Assembly: GCF_034259205.1 (NCBI RefSeq)
Contig: NZ_CP139487.1
Span: 2,604,001 to 2,668,000, forward strand
DNA from: Peredibacter starrii
Lineage (GTDB): Bacteria > Bdellovibrionota > Bacteriovoracia > Bacteriovoracales > Bacteriovoracaceae
Direction of reading: 5' to 3'
DNA: 64,000 bases
Shown: piece by piece, positions 26,851-36,330 of the stretch
Layout: each line of letters begins with the position of its first letter
Numbering within the stretch: the stretch's first letter is position 1
Made by a program: the position numbers and the translations under genes
The notes under the pieces: model-generated
Told to the model about the DNA's origin: nothing
The model's database searches: none
The model's input: only the letters and a program-made list of their open reading frames with translations

Positions 26851-28245
26851 TTAGAATTCAGCGTTCTTAGGCGTTCGAGGGAAAGGAATTACGTCACGAA
26901 TATTTGTCATACCCGAGATGTACATAACCGCACGCTCAAAACCTAGGCCGAAACCAGAGTGAGGAACTGAACCGTACTTACGAAGATCCAGGTACCACCA
27001 GTAGTTTGTTGGATCCATTTTTAGATCACTCATACGCTTAGTCAGGCGCTCGTAGTTATCTTCACGCTGAGATCCACCAATAAGCTCACCCACGCCTGGA
27101 ACAAGAACGTCCATCGCGCGAACAGTTTTACCGTCATCGTTAAGCTTCATATAGAAAGACTTAATGTCTTTCGGGTAGTCAGTCACGATAGTCGGACGCT
27201 TGAAGTAAACTTCTGCAAGGAAACGCTCGTGCTCAGTTTGAAGATCCATTCCCCAAGAAACTGGATATTCAAATTTATGAGTCTTAGCTGATTCCTGAAG
27301 AATCTCTACTGCTTTTGTATAAGTCACCATCTCAAATGGTGAGTTCATTACGTGTTCAAGAGTTTTAAGGTTCTCTGGAGCATAACGAGAGGCCAGGAAC
27401 TCTAGCTCATCACCACACTTTTCCATAGCGTGCTTAATAAGGTGTTTTACATAGCCAGTAGCAAGCTGAGCGTTGTCTTCGAGAGTGAAGAAGGCCGCCT
27501 CAGGTTCAACCATCCAGAACTCAGACAAGTGACGAGCAGTGTTTGAATTTTCAGAACGGAAAGTTGGCCCAAATGTATAAACGCGACCCAGACCACCAAC
27601 TGCAAATGTTTCAGCTTCTAGCTGACCAGATACAGAAAGGAACGTCTCACGACCGAAGTAATCTTGTTTGAAATCAATGGCACCTTTCTCACCACGAGGA
27701 AGTTTATCCAGGTTTAGAGTTGAGATGCGAAACATTTCCCCTGCACCTTCAGCATCTGATGCTGTGATGATCGGAGTATGAAGGTAAGCAAAACTCTCGT
27801 TTGAGAAATACTGGTGAGTCGCCTGAGCCAGTTCGTGACGAAGACGAAATACTGCAGAGAAAGTATTTGTACGAGAACGAAGGTGAGCAATTTCTCTTAG
27901 GTATTCAAGAGAAGTCTCTTTCTTCTGAAGAGGATAATCTTCAGCGTTTAGGCAGTAGATGTGAACGCGTTTGGCCTGCATTTCTACAGGTTGCTTTCCT
28001 TGAGAAGCAACAAGGAGACCTTCTACTTCAACTGAAGAACCAATTGTAAGCTTGACCACTTCTTCGTAGTTACCAAGAGTACCATCAACGATGATCTGAA
28101 GATCTTTCTGAGTCGTTCCATCATTCACAACCATGAACGAGAACTTTTTTGACTGACGAAGTGATTTGATCCAACCACGAACGATGACCGTCTGATCTAC
28201 AGGCTTAGTTTCATATACTTTTTTAATTAAAAGATACTGAGACAT
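26851..28245 (-). CDS. asnS: Asparaginyl-tRNA synthetase
   Basis: A 464-residue class IIb enzyme. An OB-fold anticodon domain (VIVRGWIKSLRQSKKFSFMVVND) is followed by motif 2 (TFRSENSNTARHLSEFWMVEPE) and motif 3 (GFGLGFERAVMYISG). The sequences around motif 2 and the absence of the AspRS GAD insertion mark it as AsnRS. The ATG at 28245 has GGAG six bases upstream; the frame extends two codons further to a GTG. It lies eight bases after the PfkB kinase gene. Confidence 0.96.
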   Translation of the reverse strand: MSQYLLIKKVYETKPVDQTVIVRGWIKSLRQSKKFSFMVVNDGTTQKDLQIIVDGTLGNYEEVVKLTIGSSVEVEGLLVASQGKQPVEMQAKRVHIYCLNAEDYPLQKKETSLEYLREIAHLRSRTNTFSAVFRLRHELAQATHQYFSNESFAYLHTPIITASDAEGAGEMFRISTLNLDKLPRGEKGAIDFKQDYFGRETFLSVSGQLEAETFAVGGLGRVYTFGPTFRSENSNTARHLSEFWMVEPEAAFFTLEDNAQLATGYVKHLIKHAMEKCGDELEFLASRYAPENLKTLEHVMNSPFEMVTYTKAVEILQESAKTHKFEYPVSWGMDLQTEHERFLAEVYFKRPTIVTDYPKDIKSFYMKLNDDGKTVRAMDVLVPGVGELIGGSQREDNYERLTKRMSDLKMDPTNYWWYLDLRKYGSVPHSGFGLGFERAVMYISGMTNIRDVIPFPRTPKNAEF

Positions 28246-28253
28246 GAACACTC

Positions 28254-29252
28254 CTATCCTAGAATTTTCTGTTTAATTTCTAATGCTACTTCTGTTTTTA
28301 AACGAGGACCAAATTGCGAAACCACTTGGCTTGCGGCCTTAGAAGCAAGTTTTCCGGCCGAAGCGAAATCATGGCCATTAGTGATGGCATACAAGAAAGC
28401 TCCCGCATACATATCACCTGCACCGTTAGTGTCCACTGCTTTTACGTGGTATGGTTCAATATTAATGAATTGATTGCCGTCCCAAATAACCGCGCCTTCT
28501 TCACCTAAAGTGATCACGAAAGTTTTGGCAATAAGCTTCAATCTTTCACGAGCCATTAGGATATCATCAGTTTCTGTATAAGCACAGGCCTCAGATTCAT
28601 TACAGAACAATAGATCGATGCCGTCCCCGATCATTTCGGCCAGGCCCTCTTTGAAGAACTTAACCATGTTTACGTCAGAGAACGTAAGGGCAGTCTTAAC
28701 TCCTGCGGCCTCGGCGATATTACGGGCGTGAATAGCAGCAGCACGACCAGTCGGAGAAGCTACCAGGTAGCCTTCCATATACATATATTTTGAGTGACGA
28801 ATCGCTTCAGGGAAAACTTCGGTCTTACTGATCGTTGAAGTAATACCTAGGAAGGTATTCATCGTTCTTTCAGCATCTGGAGTAATCAGAACCAGACATT
28901 TACCAGTGATACCTTGATCGCGATCTTGCTTTTGAAGATTTGAATCAACGTTATTGTCCTGAAGGTCCTGGAAATAGAAGTTTCCGATAGGATCTTTAGC
29001 GACCTTACATGAATAAAAAGATTTTCCACCGAACTGAGCGGCCGCAATCACAGTATTAGCGGCCGAACCACCACACTGTTGCTTCTTAGGTGCAGTACCC
29101 AGAGCATTCAAAAGATAATTCTGGCGATCTTCATCCACTAGGGTCATTAGACCTTTATCAATATTATTCTTCTTAAAAAACTCATCGTGCACTTCATACT
29201 CCATGTCCACCAGGGCGTTCCCGATAGCATAGACATCGTATTTTTTAGTCAT
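28254..29252 (-). CDS. PfkB-family nucleoside/sugar kinase (adenosine kinase-like)
   Basis: A 332-residue ribokinase-fold kinase. GNALVDMEYEV at the N-terminus, the substrate signature CGGSAANTV and the catalytic DTNGAGDMYAGAFLY with its aspartate base are diagnostic. The overall pattern is closest to the adenosine-kinase-like clade common in Proteobacteria (phosphorylation of adenosine or a related nucleoside to the monophosphate), but fructokinase or inosine/guanosine kinase activity cannot be excluded. GGAG precedes the ATG by seven bases. It would complement the purine catabolism cluster as the salvage side. Confidence 0.85.
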   Translation of the reverse strand: MTKKYDVYAIGNALVDMEYEVHDEFFKKNNIDKGLMTLVDEDRQNYLLNALGTAPKKQQCGGSAANTVIAAAQFGGKSFYSCKVAKDPIGNFYFQDLQDNNVDSNLQKQDRDQGITGKCLVLITPDAERTMNTFLGITSTISKTEVFPEAIRHSKYMYMEGYLVASPTGRAAAIHARNIAEAAGVKTALTFSDVNMVKFFKEGLAEMIGDGIDLLFCNESEACAYTETDDILMARERLKLIAKTFVITLGEEGAVIWDGNQFINIEPYHVKAVDTNGAGDMYAGAFLYAITNGHDFASAGKLASKAASQVVSQFGPRLKTEVALEIKQKILG

Positions 29253-29288
29253 GTCAAATCTCCAAAGTAGACGACTAATGTAATAGAA

Positions 29289-30014
29289 TTAGACTGAAAA
29301 ATACACATCATAACGAGTGGATTTGCCGATATATTGCACCGAGGGCGCTTGAGACAGATTGGCCGAATGGCGGGGACGCTTTACTACTAAACGTTTGGCC
29401 TTTCTATTAAGAGCAGTTTCAAAAACCGCGATCGCGTCCTGATCGGAACCGACTAAATTTCGAAATATACGCATCTCCTTACGGGGAGAGGCCTTATCAT
29501 TGGCATCTTCAAACATCGGATCAAAGTAGATGACCTCAGTTTTTGGCCCATGTTCAAGAATTTGTTGAGCGGAAGTCGCCTCAAAATGAAAGTTCTGAAG
29601 TTTTGGATGCTGAGCATTCTTAAGCGCTGATTGAATCAGAAAACGAATCACGGGATGTCTTTCCGTGGCCCAAACTTCACAACCAAAGGCCAGCATGAGA
29701 AGTGAATCCCCGAGCATTCCGGCCGTGAGATCCAAAACCTGCGGACGATGGGCCCCTTTCACTCCAATGGATTTGGCCAAAAGCTCTTTATGGACGGAAC
29801 TTTTTTTCAAATAATCTTCGTGACGAGATAATTCCCGATCAATCTCAATTCCAATCGGTTTTTCCTTGGGAAGATCAGAATGAAGCCAGAACTGGCCCGC
29901 GATCCACTCAAATGTCAGATCTATGACGTTTTCTTCGCAAAACTTATTTAGCTCGGAGAACTCAGGTTCCTGAGAAGAAATTTGGTTACCGTCTTTGATG
30001 AGTTTGAGTGCCAT
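29289..30014 (-). CDS. rsmJ: 16S rRNA (guanine1516-N2)-methyltransferase-like RsmJ
   Basis: A 241-residue SAM-dependent methyltransferase. The RsmJ signatures are all here: VLDLTAGMLGDSLLMLAFGCEV (motif I), ATERHPV, IYFDPMFEDA, KEMRIFRNLVG and VVKRP near the end. It methylates a guanine of the 30S decoding region. The frame begins with TTG at 30023 but the ATG at 30014 is preferred, although no strong ribosome site is seen for either. It probably opens the rsmJ-kinase-asnS-histidine kinase unit. Confidence 0.9.
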   Translation of the reverse strand: MALKLIKDGNQISSQEPEFSELNKFCEENVIDLTFEWIAGQFWLHSDLPKEKPIGIEIDRELSRHEDYLKKSSVHKELLAKSIGVKGAHRPQVLDLTAGMLGDSLLMLAFGCEVWATERHPVIRFLIQSALKNAQHPKLQNFHFEATSAQQILEHGPKTEVIYFDPMFEDANDKASPRKEMRIFRNLVGSDQDAIAVFETALNRKAKRLVVKRPRHSANLSQAPSVQYIGKSTRYDVYFSV

Positions 30015-30143
30015 AAAGCTCAAGTTTAAATCATTCCATTTTGATTGACCACCTGCATTTTATGACGGTTAGTTCTTAACAAACCTCATCACTTGGGCCT
30101 AACATATGGGGCAATTTACATACACGGACATCAAGGAATTACC

Positions 30144-33100
30144 ATGAAAGGTACACACACACCTCTTAACTACCATCCTGAAAAATTAAAACGGGAACTA
30201 AAACCATTTTATATTGGTGCTGATGATAAAGACATTAGCGACATGCTAAAGACACTTGGCCTTAACAGTCTGGACGATCTTTATAAGCACATTGCTTCTG
30301 ACGTGAAGATGACTTCTGTGCCAATGGCAAAACACATGGCCTATGAAGAACTCATTGGTCACGTGAATGATGTTGCTAATAAAAACAACATTAAGACTTC
30401 ATTCCTGGGTGATGGTCTTCCCCAATATAAAGTGACAGATGTTGTAGGTCCGGTTTGTGATATTCGTGGTCTTACGACTGCCTATACTCCTTATCAGCCA
30501 GAGCGTTCTCAAGGAACACTTCAGACTCTTTGGATCTATCAGTCACTGGTTTCTCAACTAACTGGTTTTGAAGCAGTAAACGCGTCTCTTTATGACCGTT
30601 CAACTTGTCTTTATGAGGCGATGAACTGTGCTCTTCGTCTGGTAAAAGATTCTACAACTGTGGTTGTGGCAAATTCTCTTTACCCAGGTGATCTTGAAGT
30701 TATTGAAACGCACGCGAAAGAAACAGAGATGAAAATCATTCGCGCTCCAATCAATGCTCAAACTGGTAAACTAGACATCGACGCTCTTAAGCGCATTCTT
30801 AATACAACTCCGCAGGTTGCGGCAGTTGCGTTCCCGCAAGTGAATAACTTCGGTAACATTGAATCAGTGGATGAAATCGTTGATCTTTGTTCTAACAACA
30901 ACATCAAGTCTATCGCGGTAGTAGATCCTATGCTTCTAGGTCGCGGAGGTCTTAAGGCCCCTGCGAAATTCGGTGTTCGTGCTCAAGGTGCGGACATGGT
31001 AGTAGCTGAAGGTCAACATCTGGCGATCGGTCCAAACTTCGGTGGACCGGGACTTGGTATCTTCGGTATCCGTTATAATGAACAAGATAAGATTTCGATC
31101 CGTTCAACGGCCGGCCGTTACGTTGGTAAAACTCAGGACCTAAAAGGTCGCGAGTGTAAGGCCCTTATCCTTTCAACACGTGAGCAGCACATCCGTCGTG
31201 AGAAAGCGACATCGAACATCTGTTCTAACCAATCATTCGTAGCAACTGCGGCCGGCGCTTCAATGCTCGCTCGTGGTGACGAAGGTTTTGAAGCAACTTT
31301 GAAGCACTCTCGTGCTCTTGCTGAAAAAGCAGTTGAAACTCTGACACAGTTTGAAGGTGTTGAACTTAAATTTAAAGGTTCAGCTTTCTTCAATGAATTC
31401 ACGCTAAAACTTCCTGTGAATACTTCTGAGTTCATCCATAAAGCAAGTGCGGCCGGAATACAGGTTGGTGTGGACGTTTCAAACCGCCACCTGGAAATTG
31501 CCGGTGAAAATCTTCTTATGATGAGCTTCACTGATATTCACTCTGAAAAAGACCTGGATAAGCTCGTTTCTTTCTTTGCTTCAAACTTTGAAAAAACTAA
31601 GGGCGGCTCTCCTGCTCCAAAAATTCAATCTGTGATGCTGCGTACAGATGCTCCGGAAATTCCTAGAATTGAGACAAAAGAAATCATCGCTTATTACGAG
31701 CGTCTGGGTAAACAGAACCTATCTCCAGATGACGGTATTTACCCTCTGGGTTCTTGTACCATGAAGTACAACCCGTACATCAACGATTACGCTGCTTCTC
31801 TTCCGGGCTTCACTAATGTTCACCCACAAGCTCCGGTTGAAGATATTCAAGGCTGTTTGGAAATCCTTTTCGAAATCCAAGAGCAGTTTAAAGCAATCAC
31901 TGGTCTTCCAGGAGTTGTGACTCAGGCCGTGGCCGGCGCTCAAGGTGAGCTAGTTGGTCTAAAAATGTTCCAGGCCTACCACCGCGATCGTGGTGAAGGT
32001 GATCAGAGAAATGTGATCATTATTCCTCGTTCTGCTCACGGTACAAACCCTGCAACTGCAACCATGGCCGGCTACCAGACGAAGATGGTTCATGGTCAGC
32101 TTTACGGTATCTACACCGTTGAAGCTCTTCCAAACGGTGAGATGAATCTTGCTCAAATTAAAGAGTTCTTAAAAACTGACGGTCACCGTGTGGCCGGTGT
32201 GATGGTAACAAATCCAAACACTGCTGGTATTTTTGAAACTCAATTTAAAGAAATGAGTGACCTTATTCACGGTGTAGGTGGACTTGTGTACATGGATGGC
32301 GCGAACATGAACGCCATTGCCGGTATTCTTGATCTGGATAAACTTGGCGTGGACGCTGTTCACAATAACCTTCATAAAACTTGGACGATTCCTCACGGCG
32401 GCGGCGGTCCGGGTGACGCTATTGTTGGTGTTTCTCACCGACTTCTAGACTTCATTCCTGGTGTTCAAATCGTGAAGAAAGACGGCAAATACGACATCGT
32501 TAAACCGGCCAAGTCTTGTGGTTCATTCCACCGTCACTTTGGTAACTTCGCTCACAAAATCCGTGCCTACACTTATATCAAAGCACTAGGTGCAGATGGT
32601 GTTCGTAAGATGAGTCAGGTGGCAGTTCTATCAGCTCGCTACCTACATAATCGTCTTTCAAAGAGCTACCCTACACTTCCAGCTGAAGCAGGTTCAGCTC
32701 CTCGTATGCATGAGTTCATTCTTACTCTTTCACCTGAAACGTTTAAGAAAGTTGAAGCAAGTGGAACTCCAAAAACAAATACCATCGCACGTATTGGTAA
32801 GTTGTTCCTGGATTTCGGTTTCCATGCTCCAACTGTTGCGTTCCCTGAGCAGTACGGACTTATGATTGAGCCAACTGAAACTTATTCTAAAAATGAATTG
32901 GATCAGTTCTCTGAAGTGGTTGAAGGAATCTTGAAACTTATCAATGAGCATCCGGAAGTTCTAAAAACAGTTCCTCACTTCACTCCGATTGATCGCGTAG
33001 ATGAAGTGCTTGCGAATAAAAATCCGGTGCTGTCTGAAAAAATCACAGATCATCTTCCAGACATCATTCCTGATCGTGTGAACAATGAAAGACTTAGAAA

Positions 33101-33158
33101 TTCAACACCAGAAGAGCTGACCCAGCTCATTCTGAAAGCTCATCAAAACACGCTTTAA
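30144..33158 (+). CDS. gcvP: Glycine dehydrogenase (decarboxylating), fused GcvPA-GcvPB P-protein
   Basis: A 1004-residue PLP enzyme that decarboxylates glycine and passes aminomethyl to lipoyl-H protein. The frame opens earlier, but the ATG at 30144 has AAGGA six bases before it. Residues about 1-470 carry the PA-type landmarks (TAYTPYQPERSQGTLQ). Residues about 500-1004 carry PB-type landmarks (PLGSCTMKYNPYIN, RSAHGTNPATA) and the PLP lysine in NLHKTWTIPHGGGGPG. The sequences look like the two-subunit type joined in one chain. No gcvT or gcvH is beside it, unlike most glycine-cleavage operons, so it is regulated alone and ends in its own terminator. Confidence 0.95.
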   Translation: MKGTHTPLNYHPEKLKRELKPFYIGADDKDISDMLKTLGLNSLDDLYKHIASDVKMTSVPMAKHMAYEELIGHVNDVANKNNIKTSFLGDGLPQYKVTDVVGPVCDIRGLTTAYTPYQPERSQGTLQTLWIYQSLVSQLTGFEAVNASLYDRSTCLYEAMNCALRLVKDSTTVVVANSLYPGDLEVIETHAKETEMKIIRAPINAQTGKLDIDALKRILNTTPQVAAVAFPQVNNFGNIESVDEIVDLCSNNNIKSIAVVDPMLLGRGGLKAPAKFGVRAQGADMVVAEGQHLAIGPNFGGPGLGIFGIRYNEQDKISIRSTAGRYVGKTQDLKGRECKALILSTREQHIRREKATSNICSNQSFVATAAGASMLARGDEGFEATLKHSRALAEKAVETLTQFEGVELKFKGSAFFNEFTLKLPVNTSEFIHKASAAGIQVGVDVSNRHLEIAGENLLMMSFTDIHSEKDLDKLVSFFASNFEKTKGGSPAPKIQSVMLRTDAPEIPRIETKEIIAYYERLGKQNLSPDDGIYPLGSCTMKYNPYINDYAASLPGFTNVHPQAPVEDIQGCLEILFEIQEQFKAITGLPGVVTQAVAGAQGELVGLKMFQAYHRDRGEGDQRNVIIIPRSAHGTNPATATMAGYQTKMVHGQLYGIYTVEALPNGEMNLAQIKEFLKTDGHRVAGVMVTNPNTAGIFETQFKEMSDLIHGVGGLVYMDGANMNAIAGILDLDKLGVDAVHNNLHKTWTIPHGGGGPGDAIVGVSHRLLDFIPGVQIVKKDGKYDIVKPAKSCGSFHRHFGNFAHKIRAYTYIKALGADGVRKMSQVAVLSARYLHNRLSKSYPTLPAEAGSAPRMHEFILTLSPETFKKVEASGTPKTNTIARIGKLFLDFGFHAPTVAFPEQYGLMIEPTETYSKNELDQFSEVVEGILKLINEHPEVLKTVPHFTPIDRVDEVLANKNPVLSEKITDHLPDIIPDRVNNERLRNSTPEELTQLILKAHQNTL

Positions 33159-33165
33159 ATCGCAT

Positions 33166-33208
33166 TCGGCCCTCGCAAGTCCATCGGACCGAGAGGGCCT
33201 TTTTTTAT
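33166..33208 (+). terminator. Rho-independent terminator of gcvP
   Basis: GGCCCTCG ... GAGAGGGCC stem (extended by CCGATGG-type inner pairing) followed by seven T, ten bases after the gcvP stop and directly before the stop of the convergent histidine kinase gene. Confidence 0.9.
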
Positions 33209-34588
33209 CTAGTGATAAGTTGATATTCCCCAGTCCGTATGAGGTTCGGCCGGTAGGTCGATCAGGAAAGTCGTATGCGAGGTCTCTTCTAGATAGATAA
33301 GTGTTCCCCCGTGTTTTTCAACGATTCCTCGAGCGAGGGCGAGACCCAGCCCGGTTCCCTTACCTAGATCTTTGGTAGAATAAAACGGTTCCATAATTCG
33401 TGCTGCGATTTCCGGTGGGATGCCCGGCCCAGAATCTTTCACAAAAATCTGCACATGATCATTACTTTGCTGAGCACTGATCTCAATCCATTTATCGGGT
33501 AAATACTCGATGGCATCAAAAGAATTGTTCAGAAGATTTAAAATGACCTGCTCGAGCTGAATCTTATTCCCGACGACGCTATAATTTTCTAGGCCATAAA
33601 AACGCAGATTAATTCCGTGGTTTTTCATTCTCTGGCCACAGAACGCCAAGACATCATCTACCAAGGTTTTAAGATCCACATCGGTTTGAGGACCTTTCTC
33701 GTCTTGATGAATGAATTCTCTCACACCTTGAATGGTGCGATTAATTCTCTCACTGGTGTGAAGAATTTGTTGAAGACCATCACCGAGATCTTTTTGTTTT
33801 TCAGGATTTTGATGAATACGAAGTAGCTGAGTGGTTCTCGCTTGAATGACGGCAAGAGGATTATTAATTTCATGGGCAATACCGGCCGACATCATTCCCA
33901 GTTCTGCATACTTTGATTGACCTAATAGCCTGTCGTTTCGCTCCTTGAGCAGATGATCCACTTCTTCATCGTGACGAAACTTCACCATTTCCAGAGTGAT
34001 AAATGAAGTGATCCCTGCGAAGATCACATAGAAAAATAAATCCACCACCAGGGCCATCGGTTCATTCAAGGATTCCATTCGCCAGATAGGAAAAGCTAAT
34101 CGAGTAAAAAAATAGAGGGCCGTAAAGACATATGCACACCAGTGAAGTGGTGTTTCTTTAACGTGACTTTTTTTCAGGGCCTCAAAGACCATACTTAAAC
34201 CACAGACCACCACTCCTAAGGTGAAAGGCAAAGTATAGGAGGTAAATCCAAAACCATAACTCGCGAGGGCCACGGAAACAAAGGCCATCCCAGCAAGGAG
34301 CATATAGCGCCAACGGCCCCACAGTTCAGTGCCCGAAATGTCTTGTAGGAATAATTTGAATCCTCGAATTGGCCATATCCACCCTACCATGGAAAGGGCA
34401 ATCACCTGCGGCATTACATTTTGAAAGAAACCACAGATTAAGGTGTTGGCCCCCAACGCTACCCAAAATTCGGTTAGATGATAAAATTCTTTCTCCTTAT
34501 GACGCCTATAACTCAAGTAAGACAACGACCCCAAGGTAAGGGCCGTAATAAGGGATAGACCAAAGATAATTTGATTGGTGATGCTCAT
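33209..34588 (-). CDS. Membrane-bound sensor histidine kinase (paralogue 1)
   Basis: A 459-residue kinase. The frame runs upstream to 34666, but the ATG at 34588 aligns with the start of the paralogue at 37671, so it is preferred. Six to seven membrane helices fill residues 1-225 as a MASE-like sensor. The motif MMSAGIAHEINNPLAVIQ holds the phosphoacceptor histidine. The ATPase domain has NLLNNSFDAI, VKDSGPGI and GKGTGLGLALA. No response regulator is adjacent. Divergent from prfC; its promoter lies in the 140-base gap that contains two TTCTTACATT elements. Confidence 0.88.
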   Translation of the reverse strand: MSITNQIIFGLSLITALTLGSLSYLSYRRHKEKEFYHLTEFWVALGANTLICGFFQNVMPQVIALSMVGWIWPIRGFKLFLQDISGTELWGRWRYMLLAGMAFVSVALASYGFGFTSYTLPFTLGVVVCGLSMVFEALKKSHVKETPLHWCAYVFTALYFFTRLAFPIWRMESLNEPMALVVDLFFYVIFAGITSFITLEMVKFRHDEEVDHLLKERNDRLLGQSKYAELGMMSAGIAHEINNPLAVIQARTTQLLRIHQNPEKQKDLGDGLQQILHTSERINRTIQGVREFIHQDEKGPQTDVDLKTLVDDVLAFCGQRMKNHGINLRFYGLENYSVVGNKIQLEQVILNLLNNSFDAIEYLPDKWIEISAQQSNDHVQIFVKDSGPGIPPEIAARIMEPFYSTKDLGKGTGLGLALARGIVEKHGGTLIYLEETSHTTFLIDLPAEPHTDWGISTYH

Positions 34589-34728
34589 AAGAAATATTGT
34601 AGGCATCAATTTTCTTACATTCGTCTGAATTAATTCATAAGAGCGACAGACGTATTTTATATACATTTCTTACATTTACTGATATCAACTGATTACGCAC
34701 AAGACCAAACTTTTTCAGGACACTATCT

Positions 34729-36330
34729 ATGAGTTTCAAACCTCGTTGTACCTTCGCCATTATTTCCCATCCGGACGCCGGTAAAACAACGATGACTGAA
34801 AAACTCTTGTGGTTCGGTGGAGTGGTTCGCGAAGCGGGTATGGTGAAATCAAAAAGTGGTGATTACGCTAAATCTGACTGGATGGAACTTGAAAAGCAAC
34901 GTGGTATCTCGATTACTTCATCGGTCATGAGTTTTGAATACAACGATCGCGCTCTTCACCTTCTGGATACTCCAGGACACAAAGACTTCTCGGAAGATAC
35001 TTATCGTACTCTGACTGCAGTTGAATCAGTGCTCATGATGATTGACTCCGCTAAAGGTGTGGAGGCACAGACGATTAAACTTATGGAAGTTTGTCGTATG
35101 CGTGACACTCCAATCGTTACCTTCATGAACAAGTTTGACCGTGAGGCAATGGATCCATTCGCACTTCTGGACAATATTGAATCAATTCTTAAAATCCAGT
35201 GTGTGCCCATGACATGGCCCGTGGGTAACGGTGTCGACTTCAAAGGTGTATACGACTTTAAAACGAAACAAATTCTAAGCTTCAAAGACTCAAAAGATCC
35301 GTTCACTCCAAGCTACGTTGATGCTTCTGATCTAGATGCTCCTTCACTCCTTGAGGCCATTGGCCCGGCACTGGTTGAAAAACTAAAAGAAGAGCTTGAA
35401 ATGGTGGCCACACTCATTCCTGAGTTCAACATGGATGAGTACCAAGCGGGAATCCAAACTCCAGTGTTCTTTGGTTCGGCGTTGAAAAACTTCGGTGTTA
35501 AAGAGTGCTTGGATCTTATTACACAAATTGCACCAACGCCTAAACCTCGTGAAGCAGTACTTGCTCCTTATGATTCAAACGCTGAGAAAATCACGATTGA
35601 TCCAAGCGACAAAGAATTCACGGGCTTTATTTTCAAAATTCAAGCGAACATGGATCCTAAACACCGTGACCGTATTTCATTCATGCGTGTATGTTCAGGA
35701 CGCTTTGAGCGTAACGAGAAGATTTACCACGTGAGAACGGGTAAAGAGATTCGTATCGCGACTCCCCTTATTTTCCAGGCCCGTGACCGTGACATTGCTG
35801 AAGAAGCATTGGCCGGAGATATCATCGGTCTTTACGATACGGGTAAATATCAAATCGGTGATACCTTCTCGATGGGTAAAAAACATATCCGTTACACCGG
35901 TATTCCAAGCTTCTCGCCTGAATTATTCATGCGTGTAACGGCGAAAGATCCGATGAAGGCGAAACACCTTGAGAAAGGTCTTTCTCAACTTTCTGAAGAA
36001 GGTGCGACTCAGCTCTTCATCCGTCGTCACACGAACGAAAAAATGCTCGGTGCCGTAGGTGCTCTACAGTTTGAAGTTGTTAAATACCGTCTGGAAGATG
36101 AATATTCTGTTGAAGCGTCTTACGAGCCAGTGGCATGGGCCGGTGTTCGTTGGTTAAAGTTCCCGGACAAAAAGTCAGAAGAAAAATTCGCTCAAGATTA
36201 CTCGTCAGTGATCATGGAAGATAAAGATAAGCGTCTTTGTTTTGCTGTTCGTACTGAATGGGACTTAAAACTCGCGATGGAGAAAAATCCAGACGTGAAG
36301 TTCTTTAAGAACTCAGATTATATCGAGTAA
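34729..36330 (+). CDS. prfC: Peptide chain release factor 3
   Basis: A 533-residue translational GTPase. G1 is HPDAGKTT, the switch I/II region contains RGISITSSVMSFEY and DTPGHKDFSEDTYR, and G4 is NKFD. The C-terminal domains include GALQFEVVKYRL, which is typical of RF3. It recycles RF1/RF2 from the ribosome after peptide release. RF3 length matches (E. coli 529). It is flanked on both sides by paralogous histidine kinases on the opposite strand, and it stops immediately before the second. Confidence 0.97.
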   Translation: MSFKPRCTFAIISHPDAGKTTMTEKLLWFGGVVREAGMVKSKSGDYAKSDWMELEKQRGISITSSVMSFEYNDRALHLLDTPGHKDFSEDTYRTLTAVESVLMMIDSAKGVEAQTIKLMEVCRMRDTPIVTFMNKFDREAMDPFALLDNIESILKIQCVPMTWPVGNGVDFKGVYDFKTKQILSFKDSKDPFTPSYVDASDLDAPSLLEAIGPALVEKLKEELEMVATLIPEFNMDEYQAGIQTPVFFGSALKNFGVKECLDLITQIAPTPKPREAVLAPYDSNAEKITIDPSDKEFTGFIFKIQANMDPKHRDRISFMRVCSGRFERNEKIYHVRTGKEIRIATPLIFQARDRDIAEEALAGDIIGLYDTGKYQIGDTFSMGKKHIRYTGIPSFSPELFMRVTAKDPMKAKHLEKGLSQLSEEGATQLFIRRHTNEKMLGAVGALQFEVVKYRLEDEYSVEASYEPVAWAGVRWLKFPDKKSEEKFAQDYSSVIMEDKDKRLCFAVRTEWDLKLAMEKNPDVKFFKNSDYIE

